DNA from: Microvirga thermotolerans
GTDB taxonomy: Bacteria; Pseudomonadota; Alphaproteobacteria; Rhizobiales; Beijerinckiaceae
NCBI RefSeq assembly: GCF_009363855.1
Contig: NZ_CP045423.1
Span: 1,456,001 to 1,520,000, forward strand
Direction of reading: 5' to 3'
DNA: 64,000 bases
Program-made: the position numbers and the translations under genes
Notes under the pieces: generated by a model
What the model was told of the DNA's origin: nothing
The model's database searches: none
Seen by the model: only the letters and a program-made list of their open reading frames with translations
Shown: positions 26,546 through 34,812 of the stretch, in pieces
Position numbering within the stretch: the first letter of the stretch is position 1
Layout: the number at the start of each line of letters is the position of its first letter

Positions 26546-27751
26546 CTAGATGCCGAGATCCGCCAGCGTCCGTCTGAGACCCGTGAGGGGCCCGCCGGAG
26601 AAGAGCACTCGGCCGGTGCGGCCGACGGCGCAGGAAAGGTCCGGATCGTTGGCCAGGTCCGGAACGCTGAGAGCGACGTCGAAGCGGGTCAGGTGCTCCG
26701 GGCTGGGACCGATGGCGAGGGTCGTGTAGAGGCCGGCCGCGCCGGAGCCCCCGAGACGGGTGATCGTGCCCTCGAAGATCCGGCTGTCGCCGTTGAGCCT
26801 GAACTGCGCCGGCATGCCGACCCTGAGACCCGAATAGACCCGCTCGCTCACGCTGGTCGTGACCATCACGGCGGAGCAGTCCACGAAGCGGACGAGATCC
26901 TGCCCCTGATTGACGTATTCGCCGCTGCTGGCGAGAAAGTTCCAGACGATGCCCGGGTTCTGCACGGAGAGCTCGGCCGAGGTCAGGCGATTGACGCGAA
27001 CCCGCTCGGCCGCGATCTGTTCGGAGGTGACGCTCAGGCGGCGGCTCACGTTGTCGGATTCCGCCTTCAGCTCGGCCAGCCGGAGGTCGAACTCGCGGAT
27101 CCGCTGGATCGAGAACGGCGCGTCGTTGTAGGAATCGCCGATGAAGACGCCGTTCTGGGCCGACGAGAGCTCGGCCGACAGATAGCTGACGCGCTCCCGG
27201 GCGCTGGCGATATCCTGCTTGGCGACGTCGTACTGAGCCTTGGCCTTGTCGAGGGTGATGGCGGTCTGGACGCCGCGGGAGCTGAGCTCCTTCGTCCGCT
27301 CCAGGGCGCTCTCCGCCTCGCGGAATTTCGCCTCCGCCGCGTTCAGGGCGGCCTGCGCCTCGGCAATGCGGGACCAGATCTGACGCACCCGCCCTTCCTG
27401 ATAGCTCTTTGCCTGCGCCTGAAGGACCTTGCGGGCCTCGTCGATGGCTGCGGACTGGGCCTTGAGCCGGGCGAGATCCGCCTCGAGCGTCGAGCGGGTC
27501 CGCTCCAGGTCGATCAGGCGGGCCGTGTCGAACCGCTCGTCGGTGATGCGCACCAAAGCCTCTTCAGGGGAGACACGGGCTCCGATGGTGCGCACGGAGA
27601 ACTCGGCCACCCCCTGGATCGGCGCCCGGAGGACGGCGGTGCGGGCATTGATCGTGGCATCGGCGCTCGTGCCCAAGAGGTACTCGCCGACGATGATGTA
27701 GAGTCCTCCGAGAAGCAGGATCGCTCCGACAATAATTCGAAAGACTTTCAT
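26546..27751 (-). CDS. HlyD-like periplasmic adaptor of the glucan synthase (BgsB-like)
   Basis: A 401-residue membrane-fusion protein: an N-terminal transmembrane helix (residues 4-22), a lipoyl-like half-motif (VLRAPIQGVAEF), a long coiled coil (about 75-255), the second lipoyl half and a beta-barrel (SVSERVYSGLRVGMPAQFRL). It would carry the growing polymer through the periplasm. The ATG at 27751 (MKVFRIIVG) was preferred over a TTG eight codons upstream. Its stop touches the start of the glucan synthase, a tight coupling like that of bgsB-bgsA. No TolC or ABC partner is nearby. Adaptor role is firm; the Bgs-like identity is from context. Confidence 0.8.
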   Translation of the reverse strand: MKVFRIIVGAILLLGGLYIIVGEYLLGTSADATINARTAVLRAPIQGVAEFSVRTIGARVSPEEALVRITDERFDTARLIDLERTRSTLEADLARLKAQSAAIDEARKVLQAQAKSYQEGRVRQIWSRIAEAQAALNAAEAKFREAESALERTKELSSRGVQTAITLDKAKAQYDVAKQDIASARERVSYLSAELSSAQNGVFIGDSYNDAPFSIQRIREFDLRLAELKAESDNVSRRLSVTSEQIAAERVRVNRLTSAELSVQNPGIVWNFLASSGEYVNQGQDLVRFVDCSAVMVTTSVSERVYSGLRVGMPAQFRLNGDSRIFEGTITRLGGSGAAGLYTTLAIGPSPEHLTRFDVALSVPDLANDPDLSCAVGRTGRVLFSGGPLTGLRRTLADLGI

Positions 27752-28175
27752 GATGCTGGCGCCGTCCCGAGCCAAAGATTTGGAAAGTTATCGCAAAGGT
27801 TGCCTGCGTTCGGATCCTGGGCTTCACCCGAATGTGCCCTGGAAGAACCGACCGATCAGACAATTAGGAAAAGAATACCTCTAAAGTAGTAGGGCGACAA
27901 CTCTCATATCCCATGTCGAACGGCCAAGCCAGTCCTCCCGATCCCTGTCGGCCGGCCGCAGGGTCCGTGGCAGGACCGGTGTCGATCCGCGGCGGTCGGC
28001 ACCGGCGGGCCGCGGAAGACGAGGCTCGCGAAAGGAGCGCTCCCGCCCTCCTTCCCGGACCGGCCGTTCGTGAGGAGAGCCCCGGCTTCACTCTCTTCGT
28101 GGGAACGGGGCCGGAGCCACGACGCTCTTGCGATGCGGGCGCATCTATGGGATGCGTGCAACAAAGGAACCGAAG
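27752..28175. other. 424-base divergent intergenic region, glucan operon / lipoprotein gene
   Basis: No credible gene. It holds the candidate promoter at 27872-27900 for the leftward operon, and the rest would drive the lipoprotein gene. Local A/T content around 27850-27900 is higher than in the neighbouring genes, as expected for a promoter. Confidence 0.5.
27872..27900 (-). promoter_or_regulatory. Candidate sigma-70 type promoter of the glucan synthase operon
   Basis: On the minus strand TTGTCG (27895-27900) and TATTCT (27872-27877) are separated by 17 bases. Each matches its consensus at four of six positions. The leader to the start codon at 27751 would be about 115 bases. The match is moderate and unverified. 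Confidence 0.35.
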
Positions 28176-28595
28176 ATGGGAAGGTCCATGCCGTTCTTGC
28201 GGCCCAGCATCGGCATTTCCCTCCTGGCCGCCCTTCTCGCGGCCGGGGGATGCGCGGCGCCGGCGGATCCCGCCGCGGACGAGAGGACCTGGAGCGGGAC
28301 GCTCGGCGCCCGGCTGAGGTCCGGGGTGCAGGCGATCCGGGAGGCGACGCCCGACCTGCCCAGGGTCTCGCGGGTCGTCTATGCCTCCGAACGCTGCCTG
28401 ATCTCTGAGGAGGGCAGTCCCGATTGCGGGGCGGCGGCGCTGCGCATCTGCACGGCCCGCGGCTACGGGGCGGGCCGCGCCCTCGACACGGCGAGCGTCA
28501 ATGCCTGCCGTCCCCGCACCATCGAGCATCTCCAGAGCGGCGACGGTCCTGCCTGCCGCACAAAGTACCAGGTCACCGCCGCCCTGTGCTGGTAG
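28176..28595 (+). CDS. Cysteine-rich lipoprotein of unknown function
   Basis: A 139-residue predicted lipoprotein. The ATG at 28176 has AAAGGA seven bases ahead and begins a signal peptide with an AAGGC lipobox (Cys26). The mature part carries six more cysteines (RCLIS, PDCG, RICT, NACR, PACR, ALCW), enough for three disulphides, around a small domain that includes YGAGRALDTASVNACRP. I do not recognise the family. It is divergent from the glucan synthase operon and 331 bases before cckA. An envelope or extracytoplasmic site is supported by the signal; the function is not known. Confidence 0.75.
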   Translation: MGRSMPFLRPSIGISLLAALLAAGGCAAPADPAADERTWSGTLGARLRSGVQAIREATPDLPRVSRVVYASERCLISEEGSPDCGAAALRICTARGYGAGRALDTASVNACRPRTIEHLQSGDGPACRTKYQVTAALCW

Positions 28596-28926
28596 ACAGG
28601 CCGCGAACGCTCGCGCATACCCCTTGCCAAGCCCTCCTTTCTCAAGACAGATGAGGTTCGCGCGCCGGCCTGCCTCCGGCGGGAGCGGGCGGGCGGCCCC
28701 GTTTCCGCGTGCGCCGGGCGCCTGAGGCACCGGCGCAAAAGGGTCGAAGCCGGCAAGGCGTGAGACAGATGCTCGCGATCGGAAACTTTAAGCATCGGAC
28801 ATGAATGCGGTTTCGCGGCCGATGCTTTAGAAGTCGGTCAACACATTCCGGCTAGGGTGCGCAGGGCAGCGTGTCCGGCAGGCAGAGGCCGGGGCCGCGC
28901 GCCTTCCTCGGAGAGATAGACATTCC
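28596..28926. other. 331-base intergenic region with an inverted repeat, upstream of cckA
   Basis: An inverted repeat (AAGCATCGG at 28790-28798 and CCGATGCTT at 28819-28827) encloses 20 bases and could be a terminator or a relative of the interspersed repeats. The cckA leader follows. No credible gene is seen. Confidence 0.5.
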
Positions 28927-31464
28927 ATGGCTCACCAAGGCGAGATGGCGAAGAGCGCAACGATCGACCGGTCCGACCGTCCCGGCCATATCGGGCTCGT
29001 CCTGCTCCTGGCCGCCGTCCTCGTGGCCGCTATCCTCGGGCTGCGGTTTCTCGAACCCGTCCAGGCGCAGCTCCTGATCCTCGCCCTCCTGGCCTTCTTC
29101 GCCATGGCCGGCGTGTTCTTCCTCTTCGCCGCCGCCGTCGGCGTGATCCGGTTCTCGGGCCGGACCGTGCGCAACGATCTGACCAAGGCCATGGTCGATA
29201 CGGCCAGCGAGGGGGTGATCGCGGTCGAGGACGACGGCCGCGTGATCTACGCCAACGAGGCCTACCTCGCCATGGCAGGCGCGCCCGCGGGGGGCGACGT
29301 GAGGCCCGTGGAGCGCCTCTTCACCGGCGCGCCGGAGGTGTCGGAGGCCATCTACCGCCTTGCCCAGGCCGCCCGCGAGCACCGCTCGGGGACGGAGGAG
29401 ATCCGTCTCTCTCCCTCCCTCGACGGCGCGCAGGAATTCGGCTGGTACCGGGTGCGCGTGCGGCCGCTCGCCCGCCCGGGCGGGCGCATGGCGGCGCTCT
29501 GGACCATCGCGGACGTGACCCACGAGCGCGAGCGGCAGGAGAACATCTTCCAGGAGCTGCAGCACGCCATCGACTATCTCGACCACGCGCCCGCGGGCTT
29601 CCTGTCCATCGATCCGAGCGGCCGGATTATCTACCTGAACGCCACGCTCGCCTCGTGGCTGGACTACGACCTCGCCCAGGTGGGATCGGGCGGCCTGAGC
29701 CTCTCCGATATCGTGCCGCGCAACGTGGTGGCGATGATGGCATCCTTCTCCGGCGAGCCGGGCAGCGTCCGCACGGAGACGATCGACCTCGACCTGCGCC
29801 GCCGCAACGGCCAGTTCCTGCCGGTCCGGCTCTACCATCGCATCGCCTTCGGCCAGGACGGGCGCATGGGCGCATCCCGCACCCTGGTCCTCAACCGCTC
29901 CCCCGGCCTCGACGTGGACGAAGGACAGCGGGCGGCGGAGGTGCGGTTCGCCCGGTTCTTCAACAACACCCCGATCGCCATCGCGACCGTGAACCGCGCC
30001 GGCCGGATCGTGCAGGCGAACGCTCCGTTCACCCGCCTGTTCGGAACCCAGCCGCGCACCGGCGAAGGCGGCGAGGGGCCCGCGGTCGCCGGGCTCTTCC
30101 GGGAAGGCGAGGGGGCTCAGGTGGAGGCCGCGCTCAAGGCCGCCGCCGAGAACCGCAGCGACATCCAGCCCCTCGAACTGCATGCGGCGGGCGGCAGCGG
30201 CAGTTCGGTGCGGGTGTGGGTGACCTCCGTCGACGTGACCGGCGCGGACGGCGAGTGTGCCGTGCTCTATGCCCTCGACACCACGGATTTCCGCAAGGTG
30301 GAGGAGCAGCTCGCCCAGTCGCAGAAGATGAACGCCGTCGGTCAGCTCGCGGGTGGCGTCGCGCACGACTTCAACAACGTGCTCCAGGCCATCATCGGCT
30401 ACAGCGACCTGCTGCTCGCCAACCACCGGCCGACGGACCCGTCCTTCCAGGACATCATGCAGATCAAGCAGAACGCGAACCGGGCCGCGAGCCTGGTGCG
30501 CCAGCTGCTCGCCTTCTCGCGCCGCCAGACCCTGCGCCCGGAGGTGCTCAACCTCAACGACCGCCTCTACGATCTGTCCATGCTCCTCAAGCGCCTGCTC
30601 GGGGAGCGGGTCGAACTCGACCTCAGCCACGGCCGCGATCTCTGGTTCGTGAAGGCCGACCTGAACCAGTTCGAGCAGGTCGTCATGAATCTCGCCGTGA
30701 ATGCCCGCGACGCGATGCCGGACGGCGGGCGGCTCGCCATCCGCACGGCGAACGTCGCCGCCTCGGAAGCGGCGCGCCTCGCCGTGAGCGGGATGCCCCC
30801 CGCCGACTATGTGATGGTGGAGGTGACGGATACGGGCATCGGCATGACGCCGGACATCGTAGAGAAGATCTTCGAGCCCTTCTTCACCACCAAGGAGGTG
30901 GGCAAGGGCACCGGCCTCGGCCTCTCCACGGTATTCGGCATCGTCAAGCAGTCGGGGGGCTTCATCGATGTGGATTCGACCCCCGGACGGGGCACCACCT
31001 TCCGCATCTACCTGCCGCGCCACGTGCCGGAGGCGCAGGAGGTCGCGGAGGCCGCCAAGGAGGAGGCCGTCCGGAAGCCCGCCGCCGACATGACGGGGCA
31101 GGGGACCATCCTCCTCGTCGAGGACGAGGACCCGGTCCGCGCCGTCAACGCGCGGGCGCTCACGGCCCGCGGCTACACGGTGCTGGAGGCCGCCTCGGGC
31201 ATCGAGGCGCTTCAGGTCATGGAGGAGCGCGGAGGACCGGTGGACCTCGTCGTCTCGGACGTGGTGATGCCGGAGATGGACGGGCCGACCCTGCTCGGGG
31301 AGCTGCGGCGTCTCTACCCGGGCCTCAAGGTGATCTTCGTCTCCGGCTACGCGGAGGACGCCTTCCGCAAGAACCTGCCCGACGGCGAGGACTTCAACTT
31401 CCTGCCCAAGCCCTTCAGCCTGCGCCAGCTCGTGGAGACGGTGAAGCAGGTCATGGGGCGGTAG
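28927..31464 (+). CDS. cckA: CckA hybrid histidine kinase, cell-cycle regulator
   Basis: An inner-membrane hybrid kinase that phosphorylates CtrA and CpdR through ChpT. It has 845 residues. Two transmembrane helices (about 21-70) are followed by three PAS-like regions (about 85-465), the HisKA motif GGVAHDFNN with His480, an HATPase with NLAVNARDAMPDGG, DTGIGM and GTGLGLSTVFGIV, then a receiver domain with phospho-acceptor Asp778 in SDVVMPEMDG. The architecture and the AHDFNN H-box are those of Caulobacter/Rhizobium CckA. It is monocistronic, convergent with the SRPBCC gene. In known CckA, c-di-GMP switches kinase to phosphatase mode, which fits the c-di-GMP genes nearby. Confidence 0.93.
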   Translation: MAHQGEMAKSATIDRSDRPGHIGLVLLLAAVLVAAILGLRFLEPVQAQLLILALLAFFAMAGVFFLFAAAVGVIRFSGRTVRNDLTKAMVDTASEGVIAVEDDGRVIYANEAYLAMAGAPAGGDVRPVERLFTGAPEVSEAIYRLAQAAREHRSGTEEIRLSPSLDGAQEFGWYRVRVRPLARPGGRMAALWTIADVTHERERQENIFQELQHAIDYLDHAPAGFLSIDPSGRIIYLNATLASWLDYDLAQVGSGGLSLSDIVPRNVVAMMASFSGEPGSVRTETIDLDLRRRNGQFLPVRLYHRIAFGQDGRMGASRTLVLNRSPGLDVDEGQRAAEVRFARFFNNTPIAIATVNRAGRIVQANAPFTRLFGTQPRTGEGGEGPAVAGLFREGEGAQVEAALKAAAENRSDIQPLELHAAGGSGSSVRVWVTSVDVTGADGECAVLYALDTTDFRKVEEQLAQSQKMNAVGQLAGGVAHDFNNVLQAIIGYSDLLLANHRPTDPSFQDIMQIKQNANRAASLVRQLLAFSRRQTLRPEVLNLNDRLYDLSMLLKRLLGERVELDLSHGRDLWFVKADLNQFEQVVMNLAVNARDAMPDGGRLAIRTANVAASEAARLAVSGMPPADYVMVEVTDTGIGMTPDIVEKIFEPFFTTKEVGKGTGLGLSTVFGIVKQSGGFIDVDSTPGRGTTFRIYLPRHVPEAQEVAEAAKEEAVRKPAADMTGQGTILLVEDEDPVRAVNARALTARGYTVLEAASGIEALQVMEERGGPVDLVVSDVVMPEMDGPTLLGELRRLYPGLKVIFVSGYAEDAFRKNLPDGEDFNFLPKPFSLRQLVETVKQVMGR

Positions 31465-31468
31465 AGCT

Positions 31469-31494
31469 CCTTCGGGGCGGTTTTTGCCCGAAGG
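31469..31494. terminator. Possible terminator between cckA and the SRPBCC gene
   Basis: An eight-base stem (CCTTCGGG and CCCGAAGG) has TTTTT in its loop, not after the stem. It sits just past the cckA stop between convergent genes. Weak evidence. Confidence 0.3.
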
Positions 31495-31520
31495 GATCCG
31501 GCGAATGGGCTTCGCCCGGT

Positions 31521-32054
31521 TCAGGCCGGAAGACGTCGGTCGTATTCCCCCTTGAGGCGGCTCCAGCCGTCCCAGAACGGTGCCGGCTCCCTGCCGTCCG
31601 CAAGGGCGGCCAGCAGGTCGAGATGCATGTGCCAGCCGGCGCTCACGTTGAGCAGGGTCGAGCGGTCGGGCACGCGGCGATGGACGAGGGTCAGCAGCAC
31701 CTTGTCGCCCTGCGGTTCCAGCTCGAAGGAGACGCCGCCGGTCGTCCCCCAGGCGATGGCCAGCCTGCGGGGCGGATCGAGCTCGGTGATCCGGCTCGGC
31801 ATCCGATGCTCCTCCGGGAATCCCGGCGGCCGCGGGCTGGGGGGACAGGAAAGCTCGTCGTTGCGCCAGACGAGCTCGAAGGTCGCGCCGACCTTCAGCT
31901 CCATCTCGCCGGCGGCCAGCCAGCGGCGGCGCAGGTCGCTTTCGGTGAGATAGGCCCAGATGCGCTCGATGGGGCCGGGCAGAAGGCGCTGGATCCTGAG
32001 GGTGGCGGGCTCCGTCAGCACGCCATAGCCGTCCAGGGCTGCGAGCTCGGTCAT
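31521..32054 (-). CDS. SRPBCC (AHSA1/START-like) protein, co-transcribed with the ArsR gene
   Basis: A 177-residue protein with a helix-grip fold for binding small hydrophobic ligands or for a chaperone-like role. Features are RLLPGPIERIWAYLTESD, RRRWLAAGEMEL and the TLVHRRVPDRS segment, all typical of AHSA1-type SRPBCC proteins. The ATG at 32054 overlaps the TGA of the ArsR gene (ATGA), so translation is coupled. ArsR-SRPBCC pairs are common, but ligand and physiological role are unknown. The open frame upstream of 32054 is the ArsR gene in another frame. Confidence 0.87.
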   Translation of the reverse strand: MTELAALDGYGVLTEPATLRIQRLLPGPIERIWAYLTESDLRRRWLAAGEMELKVGATFELVWRNDELSCPPSPRPPGFPEEHRMPSRITELDPPRRLAIAWGTTGGVSFELEPQGDKVLLTLVHRRVPDRSTLLNVSAGWHMHLDLLAALADGREPAPFWDGWSRLKGEYDRRLPA

Positions 32055-32416
32055 GGGTCGTCTCCTTTGGGGGCGGGGGTTTTTCGGTCGTCCTCCTCGC
32101 GGAGGAGCCGTTCGAGCGCATCCAGACGGTCGGTCCAGAAGCCTTCGTAGAAGCTCAGCCAGGCATGGGCGCTCGCGAGGGGTCCGGGATCGAGGCGGCA
32201 CAGATGGGTGCGGCCGCGGACCTCCCGGCGGATCAGCCCGGCATTCTCCAGCACCTTGATGTGCTTCGAGGCGGCCGCGAGCGAGATCGCGAAGGGCTCG
32301 GCGAGCTGACCCACCGTCCGCTCCCCGCCCGCAAGCGCACGGAGCATCCGCCGCCGCGTCGCGTCGCCGAGGGCGTGAAAGACCGTATCCAGCTGAGATG
32401 TTCTTAATTCAACCAT
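32051..32416 (-). CDS. ArsR-family transcriptional repressor
   Basis: A 121-residue winged-helix protein. The helix-turn-helix is PFAISLAAASKHIKVLENAGLI with a VRGRTHLCRL wing; no metal-binding CxC motif is present, so it belongs to the non-metal ArsR subgroup found with SRPBCC genes. The start codon at 32416 sits in the centre of a perfect palindrome (32408-32425). It is the first gene of a two-gene operon, overlapping the next by four bases. Confidence 0.9.
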   Translation of the reverse strand: MVELRTSQLDTVFHALGDATRRRMLRALAGGERTVGQLAEPFAISLAAASKHIKVLENAGLIRREVRGRTHLCRLDPGPLASAHAWLSFYEGFWTDRLDALERLLREEDDRKTPAPKGDDP

Positions 32417-32466
32417 GTGGTTGAATATAGAGGTGGGTATTCAGATAGTCAACCGATTGGTTGAAC
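32408..32466. promoter_or_regulatory. Paired ArsR operators
   Basis: TTCAACCA-TG-TGGTTGAA (32408-32425) is a perfect palindrome covering the arsR start codon. A second site, GTCAACC-GATT-GGTTGAAC-like (32448-32466), shares the TCAACC/GGTTGA arms. The two centres are about 40 bases apart. Their position on the arsR start and promoter supports autorepression. Confidence 0.7.
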
Positions 32467-32509
32467 GAAACACGGATTACGGTTTCTGCTTCTGCGGGCC
32501 GGGCCGCCC

Positions 32510-33667
32510 TCAGCCGGCAATGATATGGGGCACGAAGCGCGACAGGTTCATGGTGACGGGGCAGCTGTCCTCGCGAATGCCGATGCCGCAGGCTTCGTCG
32601 CCGACGACCCAGCTGCCGACGACCGCGTATCCGTTCGCGCTTCGGAAGAGATCGGTCGCGGCCTGGCGGACCCACCGCCCGTCCCCATAGGGACCGTCCA
32701 CCGTTTCGACGTCTCTCCCGTCGCGATGCAGGGTGATGTTCGCGCCCTCGCGGGAAAAGAGGGGTTTGCGGGCGTAGTCCCGAAGTCCTCGACTGCAAGG
32801 ATCCTCTTCGAAATAGGCCTCGAGCAGGTTGGGATGGCCCGGGTGCCTTTCCCAGAGCAGGGGCAGAATCGCTTTCGTGGAGAGCATGGCTTTCCATGCG
32901 GGCTCGATCATCCGGATGCCCGAGCGCGGGATTAGGGGACCGTACTCGTCCTCGAAAAACCACTCCCAGGGGTAGAGGTTCGACAGGACGTCGATGACGC
33001 GGTCATGCCGGTCGGTGAACCGGCCTAGGGCGTCGCAGCCGATCTCCCTGATGTCGACGAAGGCCACGGCATGCCCGGCCTGGCTGGCGCAGTCCATCAT
33101 GTAGGACAGCGTCCCTGCATCCTCCACGTCGGAGCCGTAACCGGAAAAATGCAGGATGGAGCGCTTGGGCAGGCGGTCGTAGGCGGCGATCAGTTTCTCC
33201 TGGATGGAGTTGAACTGGTCGCAGCCCGGGGGAACGATCCCAAGGTCCCTGGCATCCTGCATCCACTGCCACTGGAAGAATGCGGCCTCGTAGAGGCCCG
33301 TCGGCGTATCGGCATTGTATTCGAGGAGCTTCGCCGGACCGCGACCCGTATAAGCCAGGTCGAACCGCCCGAAGATCGTCGGATCGCGTCGGCGCCACGT
33401 CTCGGCGACATAATCCTGGAAGGCTTCCGGCACACCCAGCAGATCGAGGAGACGCCCGTCGCGCGACGCGTCGTCGGCGAGAGCAAGGCACATGGCGTGA
33501 AGCTCGTTGGTCGGCTCCTCGAGATCCCGCTCGATCTCATCGAGGGTGAAGGCGAAGCACGCGCTCTCGTCCCAATAGATCTGTCCGTACATGTGGGTGA
33601 AGTGAAAGCCGTAGGCTTTCGCCTTGGTCTCCCAGTCCGGGCGGGGCTGGACCGTGAGTCTGCGCAT
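32510..33667 (-). CDS. ATP-grasp amide ligase, glutathionylspermidine synthase-like (YjfC/YgiC)
   Basis: A 385-residue ligase related to the C-terminal synthetase domain of glutathionylspermidine synthase; it lacks the amidase domain. Visible motifs include LLEYNADTPTGLYE (binding-site acid residues), LHFSGYGSDVEDAGT and PLFSREGANI, which is a nucleotide-binding ATP-grasp motif. It is the last of three genes; its ATG overlaps the stop of the DUF1190 gene by one base. In E. coli the equivalents are yjfC and ygiC. It probably joins an amine to a peptide or protein carboxylate, but the substrate is not known. Confidence 0.87.
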   Translation of the reverse strand: MRRLTVQPRPDWETKAKAYGFHFTHMYGQIYWDESACFAFTLDEIERDLEEPTNELHAMCLALADDASRDGRLLDLLGVPEAFQDYVAETWRRRDPTIFGRFDLAYTGRGPAKLLEYNADTPTGLYEAAFFQWQWMQDARDLGIVPPGCDQFNSIQEKLIAAYDRLPKRSILHFSGYGSDVEDAGTLSYMMDCASQAGHAVAFVDIREIGCDALGRFTDRHDRVIDVLSNLYPWEWFFEDEYGPLIPRSGIRMIEPAWKAMLSTKAILPLLWERHPGHPNLLEAYFEEDPCSRGLRDYARKPLFSREGANITLHRDGRDVETVDGPYGDGRWVRQAATDLFRSANGYAVVGSWVVGDEACGIGIREDSCPVTMNLSRFVPHIIAG

Positions 33668-34209
33668 CAGCCGCCGCCGGAGAACGCGTGCCCGCCGAAG
33701 CCGTGGCGCGAGATCGTCGCTGTTCTCACATTGGGCTGGTGCGACGGGAGCATGGAGGTCCTCAACTCGGACGAGGTCCAGTAGCTGTCGGGAGACCTGC
33801 GGGACCGATAGAGAGGCGTGCCGCGGCCGGAGCCTCCATGATAGGAGCCGCCGCTGCCGCCTGCGGAACCCTGGTTCTCCTCGTTCTCCTTCCCGCTCTG
33901 GGCGATCATGTAGCCCGCCATCATGGGCAGGATGACGTTCCCGAGGGTGCCGTCACCGGGCTTGGGGGCGCTGACGCACCGGTCGACGTCGAGCTTGGCG
34001 CGACACTCCTCCTCCGACGCGAAGGTGGGGGCCGTCTTCATGTGCTCCGACAGCGCCGTCTCGTAAGCCTGACGGCAGAGGGATTCGTGGTTTCCCGCCT
34101 GAATGCACTCCGAGACCGAGGAAAAGGTCTGCTGCGTTTCCGAGCAGAACGCGAGGGTCGCCGCGGCGCCGGTCATGAGGGTCAGTTTCAGGGCGGTGGA
34201 GCTTTTCAT
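33667..34209 (-). CDS. DUF1190 protein (YgiB/YjfM family)
   Basis: A 180-residue exported protein. A signal-like N-terminus (MKSSTALKLTLMTGAAATLA) ends at a cysteine (LAFC), so lipidation is possible. The next part has the DUF1190 cysteine pattern (VSECIQAGN, SLCRQAY, EEECRAKL, RCVSAP), then the conserved NVILPMMAGYMIA, and a Gly/Ser-rich tail ending in HGFGGHAFSGGG. The start at 34209 is preferred; 34233 is an alternative. It overlaps the ligase start by one base. DUF1190 is always near a YjfC/YgiC ligase, and its Gly-rich C-terminus is an attractive, unproven substrate. Confidence 0.83.
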   Translation of the reverse strand: MKSSTALKLTLMTGAAATLAFCSETQQTFSSVSECIQAGNHESLCRQAYETALSEHMKTAPTFASEEECRAKLDVDRCVSAPKPGDGTLGNVILPMMAGYMIAQSGKENEENQGSAGGSGGSYHGGSGRGTPLYRSRRSPDSYWTSSELRTSMLPSHQPNVRTATISRHGFGGHAFSGGG

Positions 34210-34244
34210 GGGCGCGGTCTTCGAGGGGGCCATTCGTTCAGGCG

Positions 34245-34670
34245 TCAGGGCGTCATGCTCGCCGCGTTGATCAGGCCGAACACGAGGGCGATGCCGCCGA
34301 GGAGCGCACCGGCGGAGATGTCGTTCGCCGTGATGCGCTTGGAAATATCGGGGACGAGAAGGCGGGTCGCGCCATAGGCGAGGACCTGAACGGCTGCGGC
34401 GATCATGGCCCAAACGACGAAATCCCCGAGACTGACGCTCCAGCGCATGGCGGCGCTCAAGGGAATGGCATATCCGACCAGGGCACCCAGGAAGGCCGGC
34501 ACGGCTGCGGCGCATCCCTCCCTGAGCAGGCGATATTCCCGGTGCTGGGTGACGAGCGCATAGAAGGCGCCGAAGACCCCGACCATGACCAGCGCCGTGG
34601 CGAAATAAGCTCCGAAGGCGGGAAGGCCGGATATGGAAGAAACGAGCACGAGGCGACCTCTTGGCGACAT
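34245..34670 (-). CDS. DUF350 inner-membrane protein (YjfL family)
   Basis: A 141-residue membrane protein of four hydrophobic helices (about residues 8-32, 48-70, 78-100 and 115-138). The sequence has two related halves, each ending in a short polar loop; TANDISAGALLGGIALVFGLINAASM is the typical DUF350 second half. The ATG at 34670 was chosen because the frame upstream lacks similarity. It is the first gene of the trio, about 35 bases before the DUF1190 start. Function is unknown; conserved linkage with DUF1190 and the ATP-grasp ligase is established in enterobacteria (yjfL-yjfM-yjfC). Confidence 0.83.
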   Translation of the reverse strand: MSPRGRLVLVSSISGLPAFGAYFATALVMVGVFGAFYALVTQHREYRLLREGCAAAVPAFLGALVGYAIPLSAAMRWSVSLGDFVVWAMIAAAVQVLAYGATRLLVPDISKRITANDISAGALLGGIALVFGLINAASMTP

Positions 34671-34812
34671 GCCGGATAGCGAAGTCGGGATGCGGCAGCG
34701 GAACCATAACATTATGCGGATCGGGTGCGGTAGTGCGCCGGCCCGGAACGCCGGAAAAAATTCCGGACATCGGTGGCGCCCGCCGGAGCGCCTGTGGAAA
34801 AGTTGTCCTCCG

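Noticed and set aside
24659-27889. A 1076-residue plus-strand open frame across the glucan synthase operon
   Set aside because: It is antisense to two convincing genes and has the composition of a shadow frame.
28852-32121. A 1089-residue minus-strand open frame opposite cckA
   Set aside because: CckA on the plus strand has every kinase and receiver motif; the opposing frame has none.
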